From Phyllobacteriaceae bacterium (GTDB lineage: Bacteria > Pseudomonadota > Alphaproteobacteria > Rhizobiales > Rhizobiaceae): a stretch of DNA of 64,000 bases. The stretch spans positions 1 through 64,000 of the forward strand of contig JADJTR010000005.1 of assembly GCA_016711085.1 (NCBI GenBank), written 5' to 3'. Below the pieces are notes generated by a model. It saw nothing but the letters and a program-made list of their open reading frames with translations, did not search any database and was not told the origin of the DNA. Of the stretch, positions 1 to 10,451 are shown piece by piece. Position 1 is the stretch's first letter. Every line of letters begins with the position of its first letter. A program made the translations under genes and the position numbers.

Positions 1-3000
1 GGTCCTTTCGTCCGCGCTTGATTCCGACCTCGCTCGCGTCAACGCCGATCTCGATCGCCTGACCTCGATGGGCGTTGAAATTTCGGCTTCGGTCAAAGAC
101 CATGCGGCTGCCCTGGCCCAAAGCCGTATGGAGCTGTCGCACGCGCTCGATACCGATCTCGCCAAACTCGCCGATCAGCGGTCTCTGGTCGATTCCGTCG
201 TCGCCGACCATGCCGCCAACTTGGTCGCGAGCCGCGCTTCGCTTGCTTCCGCGCTCGAATCCGACCTGGCCAGCCTGTCCGGACAACGCGACATTCTTAA
301 TGCCTCTCTGCTCGAAAGCCGCGCGGCATTGTCCGCCGCGCTTGAAACCGACATCGACAAGCTGGCCGACCAGCGCGAATTGGTGAACGCCTCGCTGCTC
401 GAAAGCCGCGCGGCGCTGGCCTCCGCGCTTGAGACCGACATGGCCAAACTGGCCGACCAGCGCGAATTGGTGAACGCCTCGCTGCTCGAAAGCCGCGCGG
501 CGCTGGCCTCGGCGCTTGAGACCGACATGGCCAAACTGGCCGACCAGCGCGCTTTGGTGGATGCTGCCATCGCCGACCATGCCCGCTCGCTCGCTGTCAG
601 CCGTTCCGGCCTGTCAGCGGCGATCGCCGACGACATCGGCAAGCTCAATGTGTTGCGCGGCGAATTTGACCTTTCCGTGCGCGCCCATGCCGACGCGCTG
701 GTGGAAAGCCGGTCCGGTATTTCCGCCGCCCTCGACGAAGACATGGCGCGCCTTGCCGCCGAGCGCGCCCGCATGGATGAAGCCATCGTCGCCCAGGCCC
801 GCGCCATGACCGACAGCCGTTCCGGGCTTTCGGCGGCCCTGCGCGATGAGTTGACCGCGCTTGACGCCGCCTTGGCCGAAAGCCGTGGCAAGGTCACCGC
901 TTCCGTCGAAGCCGATCTGGCGAAATTGGAAACGTTGCGCGGTGAATTCGATACCGCCATCCGGGCGCACGCCGAGGCGCTGGTGGAATCGCGCGCCGGC
1001 ATGACGGCGGCGTTGGAAGGCGACATGGCGGCGATCGCCGACGAACGCAACCGCATGGATGAGGCGGTTCTGGCGCAGGCGCGCGCCCTCTCTGACAGCC
1101 GCGCCAGCCTATCGGCGACGCTCAAGGACGAACTGGCCCGCTTCGACGCCGCGCTGGCCGAAAGCCGCGGCCATATTTCGACAACCGTATCGGCCGACCT
1201 TGATCGCTTGCGCGCCCTGCGCGAGGAATTCGACCTCGCCATCGCCGCCCATTCGTCCGCTCTCGTCGACAGCCGCTCGGGCCTGACCGGCGCTCTCGAC
1301 CAGGACATGATGCGTCTCGCCGACGAACGCGCCCGGCTCGACGCCGCTATCGTCGAGCAGACACGGGCGATCGCCGACAGCCGCGCCGAAATCGCCGCCG
1401 CCTTCGATCGCGACATGGGCAAATTCGCCGAACAGCGCCAACGCCTCGACAAGGCGCTGGCCGAGAATCGCGCAGCGCTCGCCTCCGCGCTCGACGGCGA
1501 CCTTGCCCGCCTGGTCGAAAGCCGCGAGACGTTCGCGCGCGAACTGGACAGCAATCGCGCCGGACTCGCCTCGGCGCTGGAACCGATGTCGAGAAACTGC
1601 GCCTTCTGCGCTCCGAATTCGACGACGCGGTGCGCGGCCACGCCGAGGCCCTTGTCGACAGCCGGGCCGGCATGGCGGCGGCGCTTGACGCCGACATGGC
1701 CAAGCTCGCCGAACTGCGCGCCGCCATCGACGAAGCCTCGATGCAGCATGCCCGCGCCTTGACCGACGCGCGCGCCGAAATGACGACGGAGTCGCGCGTC
1801 TTCGCTGCGACGCTTGGCGAAATGCGCGGCAATCTCGCCCGCGAGCTTGAAGTCGACCTCTCCCGGCTGGCGGAGGCCCGCGCCCCGGGTCGACGGGGCG
1901 ATGGCCGATCATGCCCGTTCGCTGGTCGACAGCCGCGCCGCCATGAGCAGCGCCCTGAACGATGGCATCGCCCGTCTCGCCGAGGTGCGCGCCGAAGTCG
2001 ACGCCGCCATCGAGGCCAGCCTGCGCAATATTGCCGCGCGCGAGAAAACCATCACCGCCGCGATTTCCGGCGATATCGAGCGCTTGTCGCAGACCTTCGA
2101 CAATCAGGCGCATGCCATCGACGGCAAATCGGGAATGGTCGCCGAAGTGCTGGCGCGCGGCGTCGACAATATTCGCCAGGCTTTGGAAGGCAGCGCCATT
2201 CGCGCCGCCGGCGAATTGCGCGACCGCGTGCTGGAATTGACCGCATCGCTGTCGACAAACGCCGAGACCGTCTTCGCCGACGCCGATCAGCGCGTCGCCA
2301 GCCGGGCCGAAGCCGTGGTTCAGCGCCTCGGCGCCGGCGCCGCCGAAATCGCCCAATCCTTTGACGAGGCCGAACGACGCATCGTGCTGCGCACCGAGGA
2401 GACCTCGTCGGAACTTGACGCGCGGGCTTCGCGCATCGCCGAACAGTTGTTGAGCGCGGAAAACCGCCTCAGCGCCGGGGCCAGCACGGTCGCCGACCGG
2501 ATCGCCGCCGCGGTGGAGACCGGCGAAAGCCGCCTCGCCGAAACCGCCGAGGCGACGACCCGCAAGCTCGGCGACGAATTTACCCGCAATCAGGCCGAAC
2601 TCGCCGCCAAGGCCGAGGAAGTCGCGGAAACCTTCAAGGCGGTCAACGATCACATTTCCGACCGCACCGGCGAAATGGCGCGCATGCTCGGCGATCGCAC
2701 CGCCGAAATCGCCAAATTGTTCGAGGAGACGGCGAAGCCGCTGGCCGACCGCTTCGCCGCTTCCGGCGTCGAATTCGCCGGCCACATGGAGGCCGCCAGC
2801 GACATGGCGGCCGAGAAGCTGCGCGACGAAAACGCCAAGCTGGTCAAGGCGCTGGCGAGCCGGGCCTCCGAAACCGTCTCGGCGGTGGAAGGCGCGCGCC
2901 AATCGCTGAGCGACAGCGTTTCGGCCCTGTTCGACCGGCTGACGGCGACCAACGAGGAGCTTTCCGGGCTGATCGCTCTGGCGACGACGAACCTCACCGA

Positions 3001-4209
3001 CGTCGACGGCAAACTGGCGCAAACGACGCAGGACTTTTCCGTCAACGCCGACAAGGCGGCGCAGCAATTCTCCGCCTCAACCCGCATCATCGAAACCAAC
3101 GCCAACCGCCTGGCCGAATTGTCGACCGGCACGCTGCTTCAGATCGGCTCGATCGCGGCCCGTTTCGACGATCACGCCCAGACCCTCGCCGCCGCTTCCG
3201 ACCTGCTGCAATCGGCCCAATCGTCGCTTGCCGGCACGCTCGACGAGCGCAAGAAGGCGGTCGAGGCGCTGGCTCTTGGCCTGGTCGCCAAATCGGAGGA
3301 AATCGAACGCTCGCTGCGCAATTTCGAATCGCTCGGCGGCAAGGCGATCGAAGAGGCCTCCGCCCGCTTCTCCGGCGCCTCGACCGAAATCCGCCAGGCG
3401 GCCGAGCAGATCCGCGCCGAACTCGACGAAACACGGGCCGAGCTGCGCCGCGGCGTGCTGGAGCTGCCCAGCGAGACCCGCGAATCGGCCGCGGCGATGC
3501 GCCGCGCCGTCTCCGACCAGATCAGCGCCCTGCAGGAATTGTCCGAAATCGTCACCCGGGCCGGCGGCGGTCGCGCCGCGAACGCCGAACCGCTGTCACC
3601 GAACCCGCGCCGCGCCCGGCGCCGGCGCGCGCGCCGGAACGGCCGCAGCCGGCAAAGCCCGCCGAACCGCGCCGCGACGCACCGGTCGGCGCCCGCCCGG
3701 CGGCGCGCGAACCCGAGCCGGCGCTTCGCGGCCGCATCGACCCCGGACCGGCCCCGGTGGAGGCGCCGGCTGGCGGCCGCTGGGTGCAGGACCTTTTGCG
3801 CGGCGCCTCCGACGATGCTGCCCCGGCGCAGCCGGGCAAGGCAGCGCCGGTCCGCCCGCCCCTGCATGTAATGGAATCGCTGAACTCCATCTCCGTCGAC
3901 ATCGCTCGCGCCATCGATCACGACGCATCGGTGGAGTTGTGGAAACGCTACCGGCGCGGCGAGCGGGGCGTCTTCACCCGTCGTCTCTACACGCTCAAGG
4001 GACAGGAGACCTTCGACGACATCCGACGCAAATACCTGTCGGACGCCGAGTTCCATCGCGCCGTCGACCGCTATTGCGAGGATTTCGAGCGCCTGCTCGA
4101 CGACGTGTCTCGCAATGATCGCGACCAGATCATGTCGCAGACCTACCTGACTTCGGACACCGGAAAGGTTTACACCATGCTGGCGCACGCCTCGGGCCGG
4201 TTGAAATAA
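1..4209 (+). CDS. Giant alphaproteobacterial coiled-coil protein (5' truncated, three frameshifts)
   Basis: The reading frame is open at the window edge, so the start lies upstream. About 1,200 residues of Ala/Glu/Asp/Arg-rich helix are visible, built of tandem units that each begin near SRAxL or SRSGL. Units measure 22, 29 or 36 residues; two 29-residue units (87 bp) are nearly identical in DNA. A Pro/Ala-rich linker (about 3575-3860) leads to a compact C-terminal domain of about 110 residues containing ARAIDHDASVELWKRYRRGE and ending HASGRLK, a tail I recognise from large uncharacterised rhizobial proteins. The frame is broken three times: an apparent missing base near 1582, an extra base near 1885 and a missing base near 3591. 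Repeat phase and the C-terminus are otherwise intact, so I read these as sequence errors. A structural or cell-envelope role is plausible, but no function can be assigned. Confidence 0.7.
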
Positions 4210-4230
4210 TAGGACCGGTCGATAAACCGA

Positions 4231-4255
4231 AAACCCGGCCTCGCGCCGGGTTTTT
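4231..4255. terminator. Bidirectional intrinsic terminator
   Basis: A 9-bp perfect stem (AAACCCGGC / GCCGGGTTT) with a five-base loop is followed by a T-run on the plus strand and preceded by an A-rich run that serves as the T-run on the minus strand. It lies between two convergent genes, the coiled-coil gene and the MCE-associated lipoprotein gene, and can terminate both. Confidence 0.85.
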
Positions 4256-4263
4256 AATTCAAC

Positions 4264-4950
4264 TCAATCCGTTAGAGGCGGGATGCGGCCCGGGCACGCA
4301 ATCTCTCCGGCGGCCTCGCCGAAGGCGCGGTTGAGCGCGTCGACATAGGCGTCGTTGCCCGAACCGGAAACCGCTGCGTCGGCCTCGAACAGCCGCTCGG
4401 CGACGATGACGCCGTTGCGATCGTTGAGCAGACGCACGAACAAGGCCGCACGCGCCTTTTCGCCGCCGGAGGCGACGATCTCGAAAGCGCGCACATCGGT
4501 GACGATCTGGTAGTCGATGGCGAGGCCCTCGCCCGGCTTGCCGACGCCCCCGAAGGCCCCGGAACGCTGGAACGTCTCGGCGAGGCGCGCCTGGACGATT
4601 TTCGGCAGGCGGTCGCCCCATTGCGCCCCGTCGAGGTAGGCAAGCGACGTGCCGCTGGTCTTGACGACGATGTTCTGCCCGTCGAGGCTTTTCAGCGCCG
4701 AGGGTTCGGCGACAAGCACCTGTACGCGCGGGCGACGGCGAACGGAGGTGATGTCGGGAGCGGTCAGCTCATAGGTGTCGAGCGGCTTCGGCGCGCCGCC
4801 CGGCAAGGCGGCGCAGGACGCCAGCGCCGCCATCATGGCGACTCCGAACACACGCGCTGACAAAGGGCTGACCAACAAAATCCACCGCCTCGTTTCGCCG
4901 CCAAGCGGCGGAAAACGACCCTTGTTGCGGAGTCGTCCGGCCCTTGTCAA
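4264..4950 (-). CDS. ABC-type transport auxiliary lipoprotein (PqiC/MlaD-partner family)
   Basis: This is the last gene of the MCE transport operon. The N-terminus has a hydrophobic stretch ending in a lipobox (AALASC), followed by ALPGG and the PLDTYELTAP motif typical of ABC_trans_aux lipoproteins. Such proteins sit in the periplasm, anchored by lipid, and partner MCE proteins in moving phospholipids between the membranes. The start is uncertain. A TTG overlaps the mlaD stop as TTGA, giving a 26-residue lead before the hydrophobic region; a GTG or ATG closer to the lipobox would give a more normal signal peptide. Family confidence is good; the exact lipid cargo is unknown. Confidence 0.8.
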   Translation of the reverse strand: MTRAGRLRNKGRFPPLGGETRRWILLVSPLSARVFGVAMMAALASCAALPGGAPKPLDTYELTAPDITSVRRRPRVQVLVAEPSALKSLDGQNIVVKTSGTSLAYLDGAQWGDRLPKIVQARLAETFQRSGAFGGVGKPGEGLAIDYQIVTDVRAFEIVASGGEKARAALFVRLLNDRNGVIVAERLFEADAAVSGSGNDAYVDALNRAFGEAAGEIACPGRIPPLTD

Positions 4951-6320
4951 CGGCGGTTGCGGCCGGAATAGGTGCGCACTTCGCCCTGCCCGCCCGAAAG
5001 GATGCGTTGGGGGTTGCGCTCCAGATCGGTGATCGCCTGCTCGATGCGGGAAACCGAACGGCGGCCGTCGCGGACCAGCGCCTCGAAATCGCGCAGACCC
5101 TGACCCGAAAAACGCGCCAGCCCGTCGGCGATGGCCCCGGCGCGGCCGTTGAGCGTATCGGCGAGTTGGCGATAGGAGGCGAGCGTGCCCTTCGCCTGCG
5201 CGGCAAGACCGTTGGCGTCGTCGGAACCAAGCAGCGAATCGACCTTGGCGAGCACGCCATCGACGCGGGTCGAGGCCTTGTTCAACCGGTCCGCCAATTC
5301 GCGCGCATCGGTGATGATCTGCTCGATGTCTTTCGCCTTGTCGCCGACTTTGCCGGTGACCTTGACAATGTCCTCGCTGGCCTTGCGGGCGTTGTCGCTA
5401 ACCGCGGCTATGTCATCGACCGCTTTTTTCACGACCGCGGGATCGACGTCGCTGACCAGCCGCTCGATCTTTTCGAAGGACGCGCCGGCGTCATTGGCGA
5501 AGGTTTTGACCGACGCGGCGGCTTCGTCGACCCCCTTGACCACTTTATCGATGCCGACCGACGCCTCGTCGATGCGCTTCATCGTCGATTCGACGCTGCC
5601 GACAATGGTCTTGACCTTTTCCTTGTCGACGGCGTCGAGCAATTCGCGCGCTTCCTTCAGCGTCGTTTCAAGCTCGGTCGATATGCCGCCCAACTGGTCC
5701 GAGAGCTTGCCGGCGCTGGCGAGAAACTTGTCGATATTGTCGGCGTTGCGCGCCAACGTGTCGGACAGTTTTTCGGCATTGGCGGCGGTTTTCGTCAGCG
5801 GCTCGCGCACGTCGGCGACGAGTTGTTCGATGCCGGCCGTCGCCTTGTCGGCCCGCGCCAGAACCTCGCGCGCCGTGTCCATGATGTCGGCGAGACCCGA
5901 AGGCTCGGCCACGATCACCAGCGTTTCGCCGGCTTTTTCCGCCTCGTCGAGAAGGTTCGGCTCGTTGGCCGCCCCGCCCGAAAAGGCAATGCCGGCCGAA
6001 CCGGTCAGACCGGTGAACGACATCGCCGCCTTGGTCGACGCGCGGATCGGCGTTTCGCGATCGACCACGATATCGACGAGGGCAACCGCCGGCCGGGCCG
6101 GATCGATGGCGAGGCGGGTCACGTCGCCGACGCGGACGCCGTTGAAGGTGACGGGGCTCCCCTTGTCGAGGCCGGCGGCGGAGCCCGGGATTTCAATGCG
6201 CAGCGCCGCGGTGCCGATGCCCTGCGTGCTGGTCATTTCCCAGTAGATGAAGGCAAAGCCGACGACGATCGTCAACAGCGCGAAAACGCCGACAAGAATG
6301 TAATTGGCTTTGGTTTCCAT
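4947..6320 (-). CDS. mlaD: MCE-domain protein, MlaD family
   Basis: This is the substrate-binding MCE subunit of a phospholipid ABC transporter. One N-terminal membrane helix (residues about 7-27) is followed by one MCE domain (about 38-120) with the GSPVTFNGVRVGDV signature. The remaining roughly 330 residues are helical, Ala/Asp/Lys-rich and likely coiled coil, as in long alphaproteobacterial MCE proteins that form a periplasmic tube or needle. At 457 residues it is much longer than E. coli MlaD (about 180). It starts four bases after the ATPase gene and its stop overlaps the likely start of the lipoprotein gene, so the four genes form one operon. Confidence 0.88.
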   Translation of the reverse strand: METKANYILVGVFALLTIVVGFAFIYWEMTSTQGIGTAALRIEIPGSAAGLDKGSPVTFNGVRVGDVTRLAIDPARPAVALVDIVVDRETPIRASTKAAMSFTGLTGSAGIAFSGGAANEPNLLDEAEKAGETLVIVAEPSGLADIMDTAREVLARADKATAGIEQLVADVREPLTKTAANAEKLSDTLARNADNIDKFLASAGKLSDQLGGISTELETTLKEARELLDAVDKEKVKTIVGSVESTMKRIDEASVGIDKVVKGVDEAAASVKTFANDAGASFEKIERLVSDVDPAVVKKAVDDIAAVSDNARKASEDIVKVTGKVGDKAKDIEQIITDARELADRLNKASTRVDGVLAKVDSLLGSDDANGLAAQAKGTLASYRQLADTLNGRAGAIADGLARFSGQGLRDFEALVRDGRRSVSRIEQAITDLERNPQRILSGGQGEVRTYSGRNRR

Positions 6321-6324
6321 GGCG

Positions 6325-7167
6325 CTACGCCGCTGCGCCCGGGCGCGAGCCGAAAGCGCCGCCGTCGATCATGCGGGCGCGCTTGCCGCGGAAATAGGAT
6401 TGCACCCAAGGGTCGTCGCAGGCGAACATGTCTTCGATCGTGCCCTCAACCAGCACCCGTTTCTGACCGAGCACCGCGATCCGGTCGCACACCGAAAACA
6501 GGCTGTCGAGGTCATGGGTGACCATATAGACGGTCAACCCCATGGTGTCGCGCAGTTTCGCCACCAGCCCGTCGAATTCCTCCGCCCCGATCGGATCGAG
6601 GCCGGAGGTCGGTTCGTCGAGGAAGACGATGGCCGGATCGAGCGCCAGCGCCCGGGCCAGCGCCGCGCGCTTGATCATGCCGCCCGACAATTCGTAAGGC
6701 ATCTTGACGGCGGCGTCCTGGGGCAGGCCGACAAGATCGATCTTCAGCCGCGCCAATTCGTTCATCAGCGCCGGCGGCAGATCGAGATATTCGCGCATCG
6801 GCAACTGGATGTTTTCAAGCACGGTGAGGGCCGAAAACAGCGCCCCGTGCTGGAAAAGCACGCCCTTGTTGGTGTCGATGGCGAATTGTTCGGCTTCGCT
6901 CGCCCGGTCGAGATCGACGCCGAACAGGGTGATCCTGCCGGCGCGCTTCTTGATCAGGCCGAGCACGGTGCGCAACAGCACCGATTTTCCCGAACCCGAT
7001 GCGCCGACGAAACCAAGGATTTCGCCGCGCCGCACGTCGAGCGACAGGTTTTCCAGCACCGTTGTCTCGCCGAAGGCGACCGTGACGTCGCGCACGGTCA
7101 GGATCGGTTCGCCGGCCGGGCCGCGCAGGGCTATGTTTGCCTTGGTTCTGGTTTTTGTCCCGACCAT
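6325..7167 (-). CDS. mlaF: MCE/Mla lipid transporter ATP-binding protein
   Basis: This is the ATPase that powers the MCE lipid transporter. It has Walker A GASGSGKS, a Q-loop, signature LSGGMIKR, Walker B AIVFLDEPTSGLDP and a switch His (VTHD). The signature variant LSGGM is typical of MlaF-type ATPases. I chose the ATG that follows the permease stop by one base (TGA-G-ATG) over an upstream in-frame TTG that would lie inside the permease gene. The gene sits between permease and MCE protein, the usual Mla order. Confidence 0.92.
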   Translation of the reverse strand: MVGTKTRTKANIALRGPAGEPILTVRDVTVAFGETTVLENLSLDVRRGEILGFVGASGSGKSVLLRTVLGLIKKRAGRITLFGVDLDRASEAEQFAIDTNKGVLFQHGALFSALTVLENIQLPMREYLDLPPALMNELARLKIDLVGLPQDAAVKMPYELSGGMIKRAALARALALDPAIVFLDEPTSGLDPIGAEEFDGLVAKLRDTMGLTVYMVTHDLDSLFSVCDRIAVLGQKRVLVEGTIEDMFACDDPWVQSYFRGKRARMIDGGAFGSRPGAAA

Positions 7168-7168
7168 C

Positions 7169-8353
7169 TCAAAAATCAATCACACCGTAAAAGACCGCGA
7201 AGAACCCGTCGATCACGATCACCAGGAATATCGACTTCACAACCGTGGCGGTGACATGGCGGCCAAGCGACTCGGCGCTGCCCTCCACCAGCAGACCCTC
7301 CATCGAACCGATGATGGCGATGATCATCGCCATGAACGGGGCCTTGAACATGCCCGACGAGATGGTCGTCATGTCGATCCAGTCATGCATGCGCTGGATG
7401 AACACCGAGGGCGGGATGTCGGCGTAACCCCACGCCATCAGGATGCCGCCGCCCACCGCCGCCGCATGGGCCGCGACCGTCAGCAACGGCAGCGCCACGA
7501 GCATGCCGATCAAGCGCGGAAACACCAGCACGCCGATCGGGTTGAGGCCCATGACGGTCAGCGCATCGACTTCCTCGCGCATTTTCATCGAGCCGATCTC
7601 GGCGGTGATGGCGCTTCCCGTCCTGCCGGCCATCATGATCGCCGTCATCAACACGCCGAGTTCGCGCAGGACCAAGACCGAAACGAGATCGACGGTGAAC
7701 AGCTCGCCGGCGAAATTCTTCAGCTGGAAAGCCGATTGCTGGGTGATGATGGCGCCGACAATGGCCGACATCAGCATGACGATCGGCAGCGCGCCGACGC
7801 CCATGCGTTCGATCTGGGTCACGATCGCCGCCGGCGAAACCGCCCTTTGGCGGCCGATTTTCAACTGCGAACCGCGAATCGCCGCGCCGAGGATGTGCAT
7901 GGCGATGAAAAACTGGTCGCGTGTGCGGTAGGAAAGCCGGCCAAGCCCTTCGATCATACGCAAAAACGCCGGTCGAGGCCGGCCTACGGGCGCTTGTTCG
8001 CCCTTTTGCGCCAGCGTCTCGACCGCGCCGAGCAGCGTACGGGCGCTGTCTCCGGCGCCGGCGATCGCCACGCGCGCCCCGGCGATGCGGGCGTGAACGG
8101 CCAGACGCTGGACGATCCAGGCGCCGGCCGTATCCATTGCCGAAATTCCGGCGAGATCGAATGTAAGCGCCGAAATGCCCGTTTCCGATTCGAGCGCGCG
8201 CATGGCCGCGTCGACCTTGCCGATGGTTCTCGTCGTCCATTCGCCGGAAAGCGCGACGGCGAGAGCGCCGCCTTCGCGGCGCGCCAGCACTTCCGGCTCG
8301 CCCGCGGCGGCCGGCCGCTGCGGACTTGCTTCCGTATCGGCTTCGTTCAACAT
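7169..8353 (-). CDS. mlaE: MlaE-family lipid ABC permease with N-terminal STAS-like domain
   Basis: This is the membrane permease of the MCE transporter. Residues about 25-120 form a STAS-like domain with the motif DLAGISAMDTAGAWIVQRL, and the rest is the MlaE permease fold with several membrane helices and the conserved stretch AGRTGSAITAEIGSMK. In E. coli the STAS protein MlaB is separate; fusion to the permease is common in alphaproteobacteria. I chose the ATG at 8353 because longer starts would run into the divergent epimerase gene. It is the first gene of the operon, sharing a 67-bp divergent promoter region with that gene. Confidence 0.9.
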   Translation of the reverse strand: MLNEADTEASPQRPAAAGEPEVLARREGGALAVALSGEWTTRTIGKVDAAMRALESETGISALTFDLAGISAMDTAGAWIVQRLAVHARIAGARVAIAGAGDSARTLLGAVETLAQKGEQAPVGRPRPAFLRMIEGLGRLSYRTRDQFFIAMHILGAAIRGSQLKIGRQRAVSPAAIVTQIERMGVGALPIVMLMSAIVGAIITQQSAFQLKNFAGELFTVDLVSVLVLRELGVLMTAIMMAGRTGSAITAEIGSMKMREEVDALTVMGLNPIGVLVFPRLIGMLVALPLLTVAAHAAAVGGGILMAWGYADIPPSVFIQRMHDWIDMTTISSGMFKAPFMAMIIAIIGSMEGLLVEGSAESLGRHVTATVVKSIFLVIVIDGFFAVFYGVIDF

Positions 8354-8420
8354 GGCGCGAATCTTAACCTTCGCGTCCGAGACTGTCACTTCGCGGGCGC
8401 GGGCCCAAGCCGGAAAAGTC

Positions 8421-9401
8421 ATGACCCGCCGCCTGACCCTCGCCCGCGAGAGCTTTCCCATCGCCGGCGCCTTCACCATTTCGCGCGGTTCGCGCACCGA
8501 AGCCGTGGTCGTCGTCGCGACGATTACGCAAAACGGCGCCACCGGGCGTGGCGAATGCGTGCCCTACGCCCGCTACGGCGAAACGGTCGACAGCGTCATT
8601 GCCGAAATCGAAAAGGCGCGCGCGGCGATTGAAGCCGGCGCGAACCGCGACGACATCGGCCGCCTCATGCCGCCCGGCGCCGCCCGCAACGCCGTCGATT
8701 GCGCCCTGTGGGACCTCGAAGCCAAAACGGGCGGCGTCGCGGTCGCCGCCCGTCTCGGCCTGACGCCCGAACCGTTGACCTCGGCCTACACGATTTCGCT
8801 GGGGACCGCCGCCGACATGGCGGCGCGCACGGCCGCCGCCGCCGGCCGTCCGCTGCTGAAAATCAAGGTCGGGACGGCCGACGACGCACCGCTGATGCGC
8901 GCCGTCGCCGCCGCCGCGCCGGACAGCGCGCTGATCCTCGACGCCAATGAGGGCTGGACCGACGGCACTATCGAAGCCAATCTGCGGCTCGCCGCCGAAC
9001 TCGGCTTCCGCCTCGTCGAGCAGCCGCTTCCCGCCGGGAAAGACGCCCTACTGGCCGATATCGCCCATCCGCTTCCCGTCTGCGCCGACGAAAGCCTGCA
9101 CGTGATCGGCGATCTCGACAGCCTGAAAGGCCGGTACGACGCCGTCAACATCAAGCTCGACAAGACCGGCGGCCTGACCGAAGCGCTGCGCCTGCGCGAC
9201 GCGGCGCGGGCCAAGGGCTTCGGCGTCATGGTCGGTTGCATGGTCGGCACGTCGCTGGCCATGGCGCCGGCGGTGCTGCTCGCCCAGGACAGCGACTGGT
9301 GCGATCTCGACGGGCCCCTGCTGCTTGCGCGGGACCGCGTTCCCGGCCTCGCCTATTCCGGTTCGCTGGTAAGCCCGCCCTCAGGCGATCTTTGGGGTTG
9401 A
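8421..9401 (+). CDS. dgcA: Enolase-superfamily dipeptide epimerase / N-acyl-glutamate racemase
   Basis: This muconate-lactonizing-type enolase-superfamily enzyme resembles L-Ala-D/L-Glu epimerase (YcjG/YkfB) and the rhizobial DgcA annotation. The catalytic set is visible: the first lysine in LKIKVG, metal ligands in LDANEGW, VEQPLP and CADES, and the opposing lysine in NIKLDKTGG. These residues fit 1,1-proton transfer on an amino acid or dipeptide. The start is the ATG after the divergent region; the 326-residue length is normal. Substrate cannot be fixed from sequence: muropeptide-derived Ala-Glu and N-acetyl-D-Glu are both possible. Confidence 0.82.
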   Translation: MTRRLTLARESFPIAGAFTISRGSRTEAVVVVATITQNGATGRGECVPYARYGETVDSVIAEIEKARAAIEAGANRDDIGRLMPPGAARNAVDCALWDLEAKTGGVAVAARLGLTPEPLTSAYTISLGTAADMAARTAAAAGRPLLKIKVGTADDAPLMRAVAAAAPDSALILDANEGWTDGTIEANLRLAAELGFRLVEQPLPAGKDALLADIAHPLPVCADESLHVIGDLDSLKGRYDAVNIKLDKTGGLTEALRLRDAARAKGFGVMVGCMVGTSLAMAPAVLLAQDSDWCDLDGPLLLARDRVPGLAYSGSLVSPPSGDLWG

Positions 9402-10451
9402 AACGCCCCGCGGCGCCAGCGACACGGACGCGCCCGCCGACGCCCGGTCGATGATCGGCGTGAGGATATCCTCGAAAATATCGGCGCAGGCTTGCCAGGT
9501 AAAGCCGCCGAGCGCCTTGTCGGGATCGATCCGGCCCATGGCGAGGGCGGCAAGGGAAGCGGCGCGCAAATCGGCGTCGAGAACGCCGGCGCCCGTCGCG
9601 CCGATAACGTCGAGCGGTCCGGGAACGGGAAAGGCGGCGACCGGCAGGCCGCTGGCGATGGCTTCCAGCAGGACGAGGCCGAACGTGTCGGTGCGGCTGG
9701 GAAACACGAAGACATCGGACGCCGCATAGTGGAAGGCCAGGTCCTCGCCGACTTTGGCGCCGACAAAATGCGCTTCGGGAAAGCGCTTTTCCAGCGAGGC
9801 GCGCGCCGGACCGTCGCCGACAACCAGCTTGCTGCCCGGCAAATCGAGGTCGAGAAAGGCTTCGACGTTTTTCTCCACCGCCAGCCTTCCGATGCTGGCG
9901 AACACCGGACGCGGCAGGCCGAGATCGGCGCCCTGTCGCGGACGGAACAAGGTCCGGTCGACGCCGCGCGTCCAGACGCGCAGATTGTCGAAGCCGCGCC
10001 GCGCCAGTTCGTCGCTGATCGATTGCGTCGGCACGAGGCAGTGCGTCGCGGCGGCGTGGAAACGGCGCAGCCAGCCATAGGTCAAGCCGAGCGGCACTGG
10101 CGCCCGCTCGCGCAGATATTCGGGAAAGCGGGTGTGGAAACTGGTGGTGAAGGCCCAACCGCGTTTCAGGCAGGCGCGCCGCGCCATGATGCCAAGCGGA
10201 CCTTCGGTGGCAATATGGATGTAGGCCGGCTGCAACGCCTCAAGCCGGGCCAGGACCGATTTCGGCCGGGTCAGCGCCAGCCGGATTTCCGGATAGGATG
10301 GCATCGGGGCGGAGCGATAATCGAGCGGCGAGATCAGCTCGATTTCGCGGCCGCGCCCCTCCAATTCGCCGATCAGGTTCTGGAACGTACGCACGACGCC
10401 GTTGACCTGCGGCATCCACGCGTCGGTAACGATGACCAGGCGTTCGCTCAT
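9381..10451 (-). CDS. GT4 glycosyltransferase, Agt-like (diacylglycerol glycosyltransferase candidate)
   Basis: This is a GT-B fold retaining glycosyltransferase of 356 residues. The acceptor half starts VTDAWMPQVNGVVRT; the donor half has FPSRTDTFGLVLLEA, the GT4 nucleotide-sugar motif. Its start overlaps the stop of the upstream phosphoesterase gene as ATGA, so the two are translationally coupled. Rhizobial Agt enzymes make glucosyl- and glucuronosyl-diacylglycerol under phosphate limitation and are often encoded beside plcP; this pairing and the PHO box upstream make that role likely. The last 21 bases overlap the end of the convergent epimerase gene. Sugar specificity is not visible. Confidence 0.8.
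   Translation of the reverse strand: MSERLVIVTDAWMPQVNGVVRTFQNLIGELEGRGREIELISPLDYRSAPMPSYPEIRLALTRPKSVLARLEALQPAYIHIATEGPLGIMARRACLKRGWAFTTSFHTRFPEYLRERAPVPLGLTYGWLRRFHAAATHCLVPTQSISDELARRGFDNLRVWTRGVDRTLFRPRQGADLGLPRPVFASIGRLAVEKNVEAFLDLDLPGSKLVVGDGPARASLEKRFPEAHFVGAKVGEDLAFHYAASDVFVFPSRTDTFGLVLLEAIASGLPVAAFPVPGPLDVIGATGAGVLDADLRAASLAALAMGRIDPDKALGGFTWQACADIFEDILTPIIDRASAGASVSLAPRGVSTPKIA

Noticed and set aside
175..1749. Long minus-strand open frames opposite the coiled-coil gene
   Set aside because: They are mirror frames produced by the repetitive GC-rich codons; no ribosome site or domain supports them.
8354..8542. Longer start for the MlaE-type permease
   Set aside because: It would overlap the divergent epimerase gene; the ATG at 8353 gives a normal protein.
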